NCBI RefSeq assembly: GCF_001625565.1
Contig: NZ_AUXS01000086.1
Span: 1 to 64,000, forward strand
Reading direction: 5' to 3'
DNA from: Pseudoalteromonas luteoviolacea NCIMB 1944
Lineage (GTDB): Bacteria > Pseudomonadota > Gammaproteobacteria > Enterobacterales > Alteromonadaceae
Length of the DNA: 64,000 nucleotides
This document shows, piece after piece, positions 28,001-33,416 of this stretch. The notes beneath the pieces are model-generated. The model had not been told where the DNA came from. It saw only the letters and a list, made by a program, of their open reading frames with translations, and made no database searches. The first letter of the stretch is position 1. The number at the start of each line of letters is the position of its first letter. The position numbers and the translations under genes are program-made.

Positions 28001-29939
28001 ACACAACCCCCTCATGTTGACTGCTCGCTGCGTCACTTTGAGGCTGTGGTTCGATCTCAGTCCAGCGCGGTACCAGCGCACACTTCCCGACTCCCCCTTG
28101 GATATTCTCTCCTTGCGCTGCACGCTGCACAGTAAATTCTGATGTCGCCTCTTTTTCCTCACGGGGTGCTTGACTGTCAGTTTCTGGTAGCGACTCAAAC
28201 CAGCACTCTGATGGCTCGAAGGCATAACTGGGCAAGCTGATATGCTGCGTCAGCTCAGGAATCACCTGATGATGTTCAATGTCCATATCCTGTAGCCACT
28301 GCGCCGCTTGATCATACACTTGCTCGACCCTCTGGTGCTCGCTATGAAAAGGCTGGCCATAGGCCTGCTCAGTAACCGCTGCGATGGCATCTTGTAAATT
28401 CGCCAACAGTGCTGCTTGTGAGCTAGCTATCACCACAACCCGTTTACTAAAGTGCGTGCGATGTCTGTACAAGTTGGCACTGAGCTGTGCTAACGCCAAG
28501 GTCGTTTGACGTGACAACCAAGCATGCATATTAGACAGTTGCGCCAGCAAGCTGGCCTCTGTTTTGGCTGAAAACACAAATATATAGGCTGATTGCGCCG
28601 CAGTTTGCGGCGATGGCTGCCCCCTTTGTGGGGCTTCTTCCAGCACAATATGTCCATTGGTGCCACCAAAACCAAATGCACTGACCCCTGCACGGCGCGG
28701 CAGCAAATAGCCTTGGCTATCGGTGCGCTGTTGCCACGGTTGGGCATTTTGAAGCACATAAAACGGCGAGTCTTCCAATGTGATCCGCGGATTGAGCGAT
28801 TTAAAATTCGCCAGCCCTGGCAGGACGCCAGCTCGCATGGAGAGCAAGACTTTGATGATCCCTGCGATGCCCGCAGCCGCTTCAAGGTGACCGATATTGG
28901 ACTTGGCCGAACCAATGGCACAATACTGGGTGTCGGTGCTGTGTTGGAATGCATGCTGTAGTCCCTGGATCTCTATTGGATCACCTTTTGGTGTCCCGGT
29001 GCCATGGGCCTCGATGTAGGTCATTGTATCTGGGCTCACCTGTGCATTGTGCATCGCACGAGAGATCACCTGCGCTTGTGCTTGATAGCTTGGATAAGTC
29101 AACGTATGGGTCTTACCACAGTGATTGACAGCCCCTCCTTTTATCACTCCGTGGATCTGATCGTTGTCCGCCAGTGCAGCGGCTAAGGGCTTTAACAAAA
29201 TCAGTCCGGCCCCTTCGCTGCGCACATACCCATCAGCGCCAGCATCAAATGATTTGCTTTGGCCGCTCGGAGACAGCATCCCGGTTTTTGAAAATGAAAT
29301 GTGTCGCGTAGGGGTCAGGATCAAGTTGATACCACCGGCCAGCGCCAAGTCTGTCTCCCCTAATTGCAACGATTGCATGGCACTGTGTACCGCGTTCATC
29401 GACGCCGAACACGCGGTATCCACCGTCACACTTGGGCCATTAAAGTCATAAAAATGCGAGATCCGATTGGCAATGATGGCATTGGCGGTGCCAGTAGACT
29501 GATAGGCTTCAATGGGCCTTTCGTGTTTTTCTAACAACTCCTTATAATCAAAGTTAAACGCCCCAATATACACCCCCACATTTTTCCCAGCCAGCGATTG
29601 CGGTACCACCCCAGCGTCTTCCATGCATGCCCATGAGAGCTCTAGCATGATCCGCTGTTGCGGGTCCATCGCCTGTGCTGTGGAGGGGGAGATACCAAAA
29701 AAACGGTAGTCAAAACAGTTCACTTTGTCGATGAACCCACCCCATCGCGAATTGCTCTTATTGACTTCGACGAGTGGATCGCCATCGTAATGTCGCCAAT
29801 CCCATCTGGTATGGGGAATATCAGAAATACAGCTTTTCTGAGCCAAAAGGTTTTCCCAGTACTGATGATAATCTTCAGCCTTGGGAAACCGGCACGCCAT
29901 ACCAATAATTGCGATATCTTTTTGTGAAATTGTCGACAT
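10020..29939 (-). CDS. mmpD: MmpD-like trans-AT PKS, four modules (6639 aa)
   Basis: Domains in order with rough residues: KS1 (Cys177)-KR1 (about 830)-C-MT1 (GAGTGGT near 1293)-ACP1 (Ser about 1549); KS2 (Cys near 1793)-DH2 (HVIHGKPILPG near 2265)-KR2 (near 2740)-degenerate ACP (GFDMTQ near 3021, no serine)-ACP2 (Ser about 3128); KS3 (Cys near 3409)-DH3 (HQVSGEKVLPG near 3868)-KR3 (near 4375)-C-MT3 (near 4845)-three tandem ACPs (Ser near 5096, 5200, 5307); KS4 (Cys near 5560)-KR4 (near 6234)-ACP4 (Ser near 6593). KS2-KS4 clearly keep the HGTGT motif. There is no AT. This order (KR-MT, DH-KR, DH-KR-MT, KR) is what I know for MmpD and fits methyl branches from modules 1 and 3 and the alkene that becomes the epoxide. 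The chain would pass to the MmpA-like PKS. Confidence 0.92.
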   Translation of the reverse strand: MSTISQKDIAIIGMACRFPKAEDYHQYWENLLAQKSCISDIPHTRWDWRHYDGDPLVEVNKSNSRWGGFIDKVNCFDYRFFGISPSTAQAMDPQQRIMLELSWACMEDAGVVPQSLAGKNVGVYIGAFNFDYKELLEKHERPIEAYQSTGTANAIIANRISHFYDFNGPSVTVDTACSASMNAVHSAMQSLQLGETDLALAGGINLILTPTRHISFSKTGMLSPSGQSKSFDAGADGYVRSEGAGLILLKPLAAALADNDQIHGVIKGGAVNHCGKTHTLTYPSYQAQAQVISRAMHNAQVSPDTMTYIEAHGTGTPKGDPIEIQGLQHAFQHSTDTQYCAIGSAKSNIGHLEAAAGIAGIIKVLLSMRAGVLPGLANFKSLNPRITLEDSPFYVLQNAQPWQQRTDSQGYLLPRRAGVSAFGFGGTNGHIVLEEAPQRGQPSPQTAAQSAYIFVFSAKTEASLLAQLSNMHAWLSRQTTLALAQLSANLYRHRTHFSKRVVVIASSQAALLANLQDAIAAVTEQAYGQPFHSEHQRVEQVYDQAAQWLQDMDIEHHQVIPELTQHISLPSYAFEPSECWFESLPETDSQAPREEKEATSEFTVQRAAQGENIQGGVGKCALVPRWTEIEPQPQSDAASSQHEGVVCVVGASVSLQATLSTLHDKVYFFDAQQAPQKALPDIAPQHISHVIWIPPTASNDVLGGDHNKCVQDCFQWLQFVLHELSVAPSCVTLLMQQESDLPEDIAFEHAPLVGMLGSISKEYPALNVRLFDVGTGSTQWPLEILGDIQRRFDGVHLYRHGQWLVRQFVPIEWTNTLPTTAQSSVLCRSGGVYVIVGGAGGIGRAVTEYMFKHQNVHVIWLGRRALEPQIQASIEQLRKEGMTLQYVQADVTEYAALKTAYQHIVQQFGQINGVINAAMVFKACAFKNMRFADFSAVFDAKVQSSVNLARLLKYESLDYLVNFSSINSFITAAEQSHYAAGSLFQDTLSNALQRVVPFQVKTINWGYWTAEGALADSDMFQYWRAKSGVGDLTITDAMATLENVMRSELHQVAYVNALTASANLPNTEPKQRCYVAAEVRSDALELSDLNRVLLPATADLSGGLTFPVADELTIQYMWYQLYRCGLFDDSNLTVQTCQLRLQQLRAEQSESYLQRWLHKAINVLCESGILAYQTSEQEAQSVFSITEQGRQLATDEQILTQWAEACANWTADPATAAQARLLDATLSALPAILSAEKRATEIMFPESSMRLLEGIYKHNPVSDYFNHLVADVAAHITQHGFKHGRKVRILEIGAGTGGTSALVFETLKTVKHQVEEYCYTDISRAFLMHAHTHYQAHNPFLKTAIFNVEQPVDEQAVERGSYDMVIATNVLHATRNIRNTLSNAKALLKPGGVLILNELSEDSIFCHMTFGLLEGWWLHEDSAIRIPECPGLTSLGWKQALEQEGYQEVAFPQLSAHVLGQQIIVAKSNGVRFAQADTRADSQPSPAVIDSDTDEASTKDKTGAKQRVAPQAHSTSALKNTIKQVIADALKYSVNDIQVDESFADYGVDSITGVNVVQALNEALTLTLHSTCLFDYTNITRLADYIATQLPEQPENDMVAHHSPADEDAAQSQPVPQSRAQASTPLTSSDDDIAIVGMSGRFGKADNLSALWAALEKGEDLVEPVRRWNLSQYYPDIDPNEYCDSGALLTRIDQFDPGFFNLSPKEATYMDPQQRLFMETCWHALEDAGISEQSMDGEAVSIYVGCEQGDYDHLFDDAPLAQAFWGNAPSIIPARISYHLNLKGAAIAIDTACSSSLVAIHNACDSLRHGDVDISIVGGVFVQSTPDFYLKSNRANMLSKSGKCYTFDERADGFVPGEGVGVVVLKRLRDAIADKDRIYGVIKASGINQDGTSNGITAPSSVSQERLIKDTYDKFNINPENIQMVEAHGTGTRLGDPIEYEALSRAYSHYSSNTAWSALGSIKTNLGHAATAAGMAGLCKILLSLQHKKIPASLNYNTGNPAIQFDGSPFYVNTALSNWQSNGQDPRAAAISSFGFSGTNAHLVIEEAPELQPTTEAHSHYLLCLSAKTAQQLSRRVEDLLVHLQSGLVTNCADLSYSLLQRRTHFEYRFACVVENLAHAEQALKQWVAREPGTQVYDNIQSESASAVRPGYAQFAMDSLNKAITEHNHHRYQQALDMLGQLYSEGEACDFSVLFQHSAARVITLPDYPFEQKSIWIDGQVENRRSAAVQPQANKLHPLVHNNASTFLQQRFVSHFDSQDYFLQQHVIHGKPILPGVSMVEMVRAALSISTQGTNHVEQHTLVMNNIGWLTPWVLDEATKTVHIDLHRDGSGTRFEINSTSSPAQAEPVTHCSGDVQLEAPSAPVRSAVPELPKSGSLVLSAESVYGYFEQCHIAYGEQFRRVSQLIISGTQGIADIVAHPEQNVAQQEMVIEPGIFDGVLQSAAVLIARSRNIDEALVPIALAQLRIYGALNGTVRAHITMASELSANTSVHKVNIDVFSEEGNLIASMTGLSFRAMLATSPSPDKVIAPAAQKMQTLQFSRAIQATERAVHLALSDRVTLDKAQLIVVLDESHVQIQAGTDFALCQAQLQQVCGQFNGVEHQNLNDTFERHSSCLLAMLQLLMQQKQLTEIRLQVVAATHMSEGEENILTSVTSSLSALLKTTALEDPRFCCQFIDIAVPEGSAPPSQAHINGLCRVAANHMDEAYLLYKNNTLYRETWTEINPDTGALSPWRDEAVYLITGGMGGIGYAIAQDIVQHTRTARIFLLGSRQADRQIEQQVAQLNSLGGHTSYHSVDVTQAAALNHFITAHQNALQCITILHCAGVTRDSLVAYMAPEGLHQTYQPKVAGVVNLDTATKHLDVENLVLFSSVSAVLGNVGQGNYATANKFMDRYATYRNQLAQRGERRGRTVSINWPIWGTEGMAIDAPTLARMHQDWGMSTLAPQDGLQTLYQVLQCQHNNVFVMHGVSARIRALFNAPAQSLSSDQTMAFLIAQSSELSGVAAHELDTHLAFDEYGFDMTQRSVLIDRLSAKLGESIDKHILYQAGSLDELNTYLNHAAERQQQRSESPNSSEQISSAQHTPVATQQLTEHVAQLLRELVHQHTDIALEDITSDAHFERFGIDSLMVVSMTSALEKICGRLPKTLFFEYNTIAQISQYISEHFPDKLQAHFAPKTALDSSTDQSDGHVIEDELVQHSGTPQLHAPQQETTALSARQTEPTLTAGMSAQSDHIAIVGIAGRYPQASSLHEFWQNLVQGVDAITEIPASRWDHSRYFDERKGVLGKTYSKWGGFIDGVDEFDPLFFNISPHDAEFMDPQERIFLQCAYHALEDAGYADTYCAQPGANPLGEKVGVFVGVMYSEYQLYGAQQGVHGTPISLGGSAASIANRVSFSLNFTGPSLAVDSMCSASLTSINLACESILNGHCHAAIAGGVNLNLHPNKYLNLAQGNFASSEGRCKSFAADGNGYVPSEGCGALILKPLSQALRDNDQIYGLIKASSINHAGKTNGYTVPSPNAQAEVISSALTSADVDVTTLGYIEAHGTGTSLGDPIEIAGLEKAFKGMSSAPFSCRIGSVKSNIGHCEGAAGVAGVSKVLLQMKHQKLVPSIHAQTLNPNIDFEHSLLQLQTHYEDWPHQQREDTILPYRAGISSFGAGGANAHIVLEEYPVAARSSADDSDVALPYMFSAATSQQLSTLVSDFLAWFAAGHFDSVALADIAYTLQVGRKALKERLVIIASSRSELVEKLKSYQGGQAATGVFSANIKAANEQHQAATDFTAYPWLLDWCLGQNVDVQAQWFTDQHVRRVSLPTYPFKQDSYWYTSICDDAPQLAPVTPHQHPLLQRNTSNFSGVRYENDFNGQEWFLRDHQVSGEKVLPGVAYLEMAVQAAKDVHKLTESDRLSLSNIVWRRAVVVAQQGGRIEMALAPKGSNNNIDFTVQHNDALCMNARINIEEQGAQHGRFVGNKQPDLQQLMAGARTIAPAEFYAAFAQHGIEYGETHRLVQALYITPTQTLANIALAQTEENQLGTFTLHPGLMDAALQAIKAFYIQDADPRLMVPFSCQQVRIHAALSATMWVLCNRDEKGAKHQFNIEVFNNKGELSVQFKQLAVMPYHGPGSVHQTPSDEQTKVTNISSSQSAGSLVSSSSEAWDQYLIPRWTTVAVASEHDSRDTQRNTLVVELGDYSKALSVLQYNKGTSIALKESYSVEDIVNKITHAGQFDEIVCLAANVELNYDSASDNDLDLAYTKLSSMQKGSALLCFNFIKALLQCGYANRALDIKLVTIHAFSVLPDEGADPAYASLHGLFGCLAKEYKNWHVTAVDSDFISGLPIHALSRVEQATDGVSIAYRQGQWFVQQLYPYTPPSVSSEPYRDGGVYVVVGGAGGLGQVWSEMMIKNHQAHVIWIGRREQDAEISGAIERLAQYGPKPWYLCADASDPVAMRDALDSIKVHHPHIHGVVHSALVLQDRSLARMSQDEFLGCLSAKVDISLCLAQTFNAELLDFALFFSSLIAFTRNPGQANYATGSVFEDVFATQMNRHWSCKVSVINWGYWGDVGAVSDASYRQRMEKAGILSIQPEPALAAIHHLLSSDEPQLGFIRVDSRAQIGGVNEHAQITRAPKLHNVLADIQAEFDLAYQEGAARQQALRHLGQLDQQANQALAEALLPLLAVQLRAAGVLAVHSGSEVRISELVGRIQGLGLSAYHETMFSQWLTYSVELLQQAGWIKQVGQQLLSLQPMQALDADTCRQRWKQYCQHNQDNNLIAAKATLLDAMVTAIPDIITGKIKATDIMFPQSSMALVEGVYKNNEVSDYFNHDVALTVCAAIRAWQQQGHGHKLRILEIGAGTGGTTAGLLEKLRPFAPQIAEYCYTDVSQAFLNHAQTHYVADFPFIKTQLLNIEQPLLAQGVNTGSYDIVIAAQVLHATKSISTTLAHTKALLKRNGVLILNELSERSVYSHLTFGLLDGWWLYQDAALRMPYSPGLSSSGWQHCLAAQGFSQSYFPAPQSHGMGQQIVIAISDGNYMTPKQAHSTALPLDVAKPAAQEAQTVAVATPSSGQIAPQLTEVSSVILEAFSAALKVPKASIDPTEAFSDYGLDSITGVNVAQTISTELDVELNTTVLFDYVNVEQLAQYVVSLLSDKADNELTQVTSSVGRAAPVQSSQADHAEVMSIVTRALSHALKVPPEVIEPTEAFSDYGLDSITGVNVAQTISNELHIDLNTTVLFDHVNVEQLCQHIVAQNPDIAEATASISAPPELSATHSSQSIAADDAQQAAIYEVITQALCDALKVRVADIDPHEGFADYGLDSISGVAVAQHISQQLGIELSTTVLFDYVSVHQLAEHILTSYPERNIAQKANSFDGAQALQTASDNDLTPSSNDIQPMPKQDMQQQPSRREYPDEAIAVVGMSGRFPGSESVDALWQNIANRVDLVTPITRWDMSKYAGLSTDFCAQGGFLRDIEQFDPGFFNISGTEATYMDPQQRLFLQESWKALEDAGYAGDPNFGEKAGVYVGCNSGDYKNILSQDAPAQAFWGNAGSITPARLSYYLNLTGPAVAVDTACSSSLVAIHLACQGLWSGELDVALAGGVFVQSSPEFYLQADRANMLSKQGRCQTFDTAADGFVPAEGVGVLILKRLADALADGDHIHGVIKGSGTNQDGASNGITAPSAKSQQKLIKEVHRRFNIAAEDIQLIEAHGTGTSLGDPIESEGLKASFQSEATEPANACALGSIKSNMGHAITAAGVASAVKVLMALKHRQLPPTIHFEKLNEQINFADTPFYVNTELTPWEQPVGKPRTAAISSFGFSGTNAHLVLEEAPVSAHVQPPRAQYLFVLSSQSQPQLVIMAKQLLAHSQSHELDLAATSFTLLNGRKHCAHRLAWVARDQQELAQILTAYIEGTEDPTYSYAHFDRKAFKKQVSLQAYSNECVQRFSSSHSAQEQYDALRIIADLFVQGYRIELSRLFLDTERRRVPLPTYPFEQKKYWVPSSEEVDSGAASVPMSNAQPFSWLLTQPHYAASPFDAVASWDKAVAQLAGKTLYLLGDEPQTAALTKLLYQVCDKAKLADFPALTCLSYQQAATMDSLASLPDLILCMDSLDDSARAAQTGLQGLFGLLKATMKNNWQQAVEVYYIYEDRAVSQAYLDAMSGFYESVNRENDGYRFTLLQHGSQQQTLQQMLLQEVLQSDGVDKAVKKVRYHHGKRQVERHVEYHQGEAALGSPGGAESIAFEDGKTYLITGGFGPVGRLLCERLVKTWQANFVVLSRSVLDDEQRALCAQLNQYKGRIHYHAVDICDQQALQQTVAQVTQQVGPIHGVVHMARLVHDNLLVAKSWQEFSDTIQAKVTGTVNLDTCLAEAPLDFFMMFSSIAAFGLRGGTDYGYSAAFQNSFARYRNGLTAQGLRSGRAISQCWAGWSVDRYMPAARRDVMQKHGMLPIDMDAAMPMFCESLNLSEPVVGFVGISDKDKAKHFFDVDKQDTVSTESEQLEQLLTEWSTHQSHLSDGDKGAIKDAMVGMLAQFDVNHFSDAQVEKVYGILFGQSQARTEDATVNVAAVSATEQPLDDQRDIQQIVLDTVKKALLVEEISVDESLQYYGMDSVSAMQISSRLSKNLGMQIEPVWLLENPTVRAFADYLNAQFADSI

Positions 29940-30011
29940 TCTTATTATCCTTGAATACTCGTCTCATCTTTAAACTACGGGGTTGTGTGCCATCAGTGAG
30001 GCAACCAGTTT

Positions 30012-33000
30012 CTAATCTTGTAATGCCACCTCAAGCGCGGCTGCACCTTGTTTCGGCTGCTGCGCGCGGGTCATCAATTGCGCATACTTTTGCGTCATGT
30101 ACTCTGCGGTACCGTCCAATAACAAGTGTGCGATTTCATCGACGTGGCGGTTTTGCCATGCCTCAAACCGAGTACCTTTAACCCATTGATTAAACGCCCC
30201 AAGGGACGGACCACAGTGAATTTGATAGTCCACTTTATCGGCAGCGCCGCTGATGGCAATGCGATTGGTATGAATGAAATACCAGCGAAATACCAAGGCC
30301 ATTTTATGCTTGCTGTCTTTTTCAGCGCGCACTATCTCTTGCGGTTTCGCTTTGTTGTAATACTCACAAGTTTCTTGATACACAGCGTCAAATGAACGTT
30401 TAAAGTATTTCTTCTCTATCAGGTCTCGTGTCGCAGCATCTACCTCGTGCCACCCCTGGTGACGTTGCCACAACTCATACAATTTGTTTGCTCTGGCTGG
30501 GAAAAAGACACCTTTTCTCAACACCTGTACTTTTGCACCAATTTCAAACATATCGCCTGCAGGGGCATATCGTGTGTCGTGAATGTTGGCGTCTTGCAGC
30601 AGCGCTTTCACTTCATCGCTGGTGCCCGCCTCTGGCGAACATTGATTAATTGAACCGGTTAAAATAAAGTCAGCGCCGAGCATCAGTGCAGATGCGGCTG
30701 ACTCTGGCGTGCCAATACCACCTGCAGCACCGACATCGATCTGTGCTTGGTAGTTGTACTCGTGAGCAACCCGATCGCGCAGCCGAATGATGGTGGGCAG
30801 AATAACCGACAGCACACCCATATCTGTGTGTCCACCTGAATCCGCTTCGACGCAAAGTGAGTCAGCCATGGCAATGGTTTTCGCCAGCTCGGCTTGCGCA
30901 CTACTTACCAATCCCTGCTCAAGTAATTTCTTAACCACATGAGCGGGCGCGGGTTTCAAAAATTGCTCGGCGACTTCTGGTCTAGAGATCTTCGCCATAA
31001 TGCGATTCGCTGCACGCACATTACCCTGAGCATCTCGGCTCAGACCTTGTAAGCGATATCGTACCAAGGCCGGTGTCACACTGAGAAACGCCGCAGCTTC
31101 AATCACAGTAATGCCCTTTTGCATAAACAGCTCAACCGTACGCATTTCTTTGTCCGGGTTTGCTAAATTACACACCAGATTCATCCCAACCGTCGCAGTA
31201 GTGCCTAGGGCCTGTTGGATTGCATCTATATTCTGAGCAATGTTTTCGTCACTTAACCCGCCAGTGCCAAAGAAAGATAAAAATCCAGCTTTCGCCATAC
31301 GGATCACCAGCGCCTTGGAGGCAATGCCTTTGTACATCGCCCCCGTTGCGTAGGCATATTGCAAGCCATATTTTTTCTTAAAGTGTTCAGAGCCTAGTTG
31401 TCGTGACGTAAGCGGTGCCACGGCGTGAGTTGGACGCGCTACCTTTGCTGGCACAGGTCTTGACTCTTCGCTCTGCACTGGTGCGGCATGCGTATTTGTC
31501 CATGCAGTTTGAATTTTTGCCAATAAATTTTTCAGTACTTGCCCATGGCCCACTTCATGAAAGTTGCTCACCCCTTTTTGCAACAAGTACTCGATGCTAT
31601 CGCACCAGCGCACGGGTGAAGAGATCTGCTTCGCCAGGCACTGTTTCAGCTGCGCCGCATCATATGGTTGAGCATGCACATTTGAAATAATCACCTTGTT
31701 CGGAGTGGCAAATGAAAACTGTGTTAAATAGTTCGCAAAATGACGCTGCACTTGTGCCATATAACGAGAGTGAAACGGTGCACTGACATTCAGCGGCACA
31801 ACCGCAGCACCTTCTTCTTCCAAACCCAAGGTTAAGCGCGCCAAACTGTCTTTTGGTCCTGCCAGTACCAGTTGTGAAGGGCTGTTGTAATTGGCAAAAT
31901 CAATATCTTTAATGTGCGCGGCGTCCATCACTTTGTGGATCACCTCAGGCGCACATTTCATCACCGCGATCATCCCCCCGTCGGACATTTGCGCCATCAA
32001 TTCTCCGCGCTTTTTCACCAACCTCAAACCATCTTCAAAGCTGAATACACCCGCGGCAAACAGTGCATTGAATTCACCTAAACTGTGCCCCATAACCACG
32101 TCAGGCTCGGCTTCATTGGCGATTTTGTCTAAATAGCTCAATGCGCTGACCGTATACAGTGCAGCTTGTGTATATTGCGTGTTGCTCAGCTTGCTGACTG
32201 GCCCATTCAAACATAGTTCTTTGATTGAATAGCCTAAAATCTCATCTGCAGCTCGAATTAACTGAGGGTACTTGTCGAATAACTCACCGCCCATGCCCAC
32301 TTGTTGAGCGCCTTGGCCGGGAAACATATACACTTTGGCGGCCGGATCGATTGCTGTATTGGTCATGCTCATATTTTTATTACCTTGTTCTGAATGCGAA
32401 TATGTTGCTATCAACTCGTTGAATAAATCCAAAGTTGCTGCAAAAGGGTTAAGTAACGCAGTGATCTCACACTCGCTACGATGCCTGAGGCATCTTTTGG
32501 CAAAATTCGCCATCGTGCCTGATGGGCCTAAATCACAAAAGTGGCGGGCACCGAGTTTTTCTGCGGTGGCCACAGCCTGCGGGAATTGAATAACTTGACG
32601 AACCACCTGCCAAAAATAATCGCCATCCACTCGCTTCACTAACTCCCCGGTGGTGCTGGAGATCAAAGGAAGGGAAGGCGCATAAAATCGGTACTTTTGA
32701 CACAGCTCGAGAAATGCAGATTTTGCCCGGTTGAGTTTCGAGGAGTGAAAGGCTTGGGTGACGGGCAAACGCATAAATGCATGTCCGAAGTGCGGCAGTT
32801 GTGCTTCGAGCTCAGTCAATGCTTCATTTGACCCCGACACCACAAAGTGCGCATCATAGTTCAGCGCAGCAATTTCAAGGCCGCGCTCGGCCAACTGGAG
32901 CTCGCCACACTGGTGAGGATCTGCCAGAATGGCCGTCATGCCACCCGTTTCAGCATAGCGCTCAAAAATATCAGCTTGCTCGACCACAAAGCGCATCCCT

Positions 33001-33341
33001 TGCTCCGGTTCAATACACCCGGCGATGGCTGCCGCCACCACCTCACCCAAGCTCGAGCCCAACACAAAATCAGGTTTAACCCCGTTTTGTATCAAGCTTG
33101 CCGCCAGTGCATATTCCAGCATGTAGATAGCGGGGTGGGTATAACGCAACTCATCAAAGACAGGGTTTAGCTGTCCTGTACTTGTGTATAGTTTGGCGAG
33201 AATTGATCTTCCCCCCGCTTCAATAGCAACCCTATCTAAGCGCTGCATGTGATCGCGAAACGCAGCATTGTTTTGATAGAGTGCCTCGGCCATTTTGTAA
33301 TGTTGGGAGCCCTGCCCAACGAACATAAAGACTAGTGACAT
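30012..33341 (-). CDS. mmpC: Acylhydrolase-acyltransferase-enoylreductase, MmpC-like
   Basis: A trans-acting three-domain protein of 1109 residues. Domain 1 (about 1-310) is AT-like with nucleophile Ser97 in GSSLGE, and has Gln122 where malonyl transferases keep an arginine; that pattern marks the proofreading acylhydrolases of trans-AT systems. Domain 2 (about 330-625) has GHSLGE near 418, a conserved KKRGELM arginine and APFHS, so it is the malonyl-loading AT for all modules. Domain 3 (about 660-1100) is a PfaD-type FMN enoylreductase, seen in FFGTGGLS and the glycine-rich GAAGGIGTPE. It would reduce chosen double bonds in trans. The ATG at 33341 begins the first AT domain; the longer frame starts with TTG. 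Confidence 0.93.
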   Translation of the reverse strand: MSLVFMFVGQGSQHYKMAEALYQNNAAFRDHMQRLDRVAIEAGGRSILAKLYTSTGQLNPVFDELRYTHPAIYMLEYALAASLIQNGVKPDFVLGSSLGEVVAAAIAGCIEPEQGMRFVVEQADIFERYAETGGMTAILADPHQCGELQLAERGLEIAALNYDAHFVVSGSNEALTELEAQLPHFGHAFMRLPVTQAFHSSKLNRAKSAFLELCQKYRFYAPSLPLISSTTGELVKRVDGDYFWQVVRQVIQFPQAVATAEKLGARHFCDLGPSGTMANFAKRCLRHRSECEITALLNPFAATLDLFNELIATYSHSEQGNKNMSMTNTAIDPAAKVYMFPGQGAQQVGMGGELFDKYPQLIRAADEILGYSIKELCLNGPVSKLSNTQYTQAALYTVSALSYLDKIANEAEPDVVMGHSLGEFNALFAAGVFSFEDGLRLVKKRGELMAQMSDGGMIAVMKCAPEVIHKVMDAAHIKDIDFANYNSPSQLVLAGPKDSLARLTLGLEEEGAAVVPLNVSAPFHSRYMAQVQRHFANYLTQFSFATPNKVIISNVHAQPYDAAQLKQCLAKQISSPVRWCDSIEYLLQKGVSNFHEVGHGQVLKNLLAKIQTAWTNTHAAPVQSEESRPVPAKVARPTHAVAPLTSRQLGSEHFKKKYGLQYAYATGAMYKGIASKALVIRMAKAGFLSFFGTGGLSDENIAQNIDAIQQALGTTATVGMNLVCNLANPDKEMRTVELFMQKGITVIEAAAFLSVTPALVRYRLQGLSRDAQGNVRAANRIMAKISRPEVAEQFLKPAPAHVVKKLLEQGLVSSAQAELAKTIAMADSLCVEADSGGHTDMGVLSVILPTIIRLRDRVAHEYNYQAQIDVGAAGGIGTPESAASALMLGADFILTGSINQCSPEAGTSDEVKALLQDANIHDTRYAPAGDMFEIGAKVQVLRKGVFFPARANKLYELWQRHQGWHEVDAATRDLIEKKYFKRSFDAVYQETCEYYNKAKPQEIVRAEKDSKHKMALVFRWYFIHTNRIAISGAADKVDYQIHCGPSLGAFNQWVKGTRFEAWQNRHVDEIAHLLLDGTAEYMTQKYAQLMTRAQQPKQGAAALEVALQD

Positions 33342-33416
33342 AGGCGGCTCTCTTGCGCTGCAGTCAACACGCTTGGATGGCAACAGCGGTAGGCTATCGC
33401 ATTCATTTTTCGGTTA

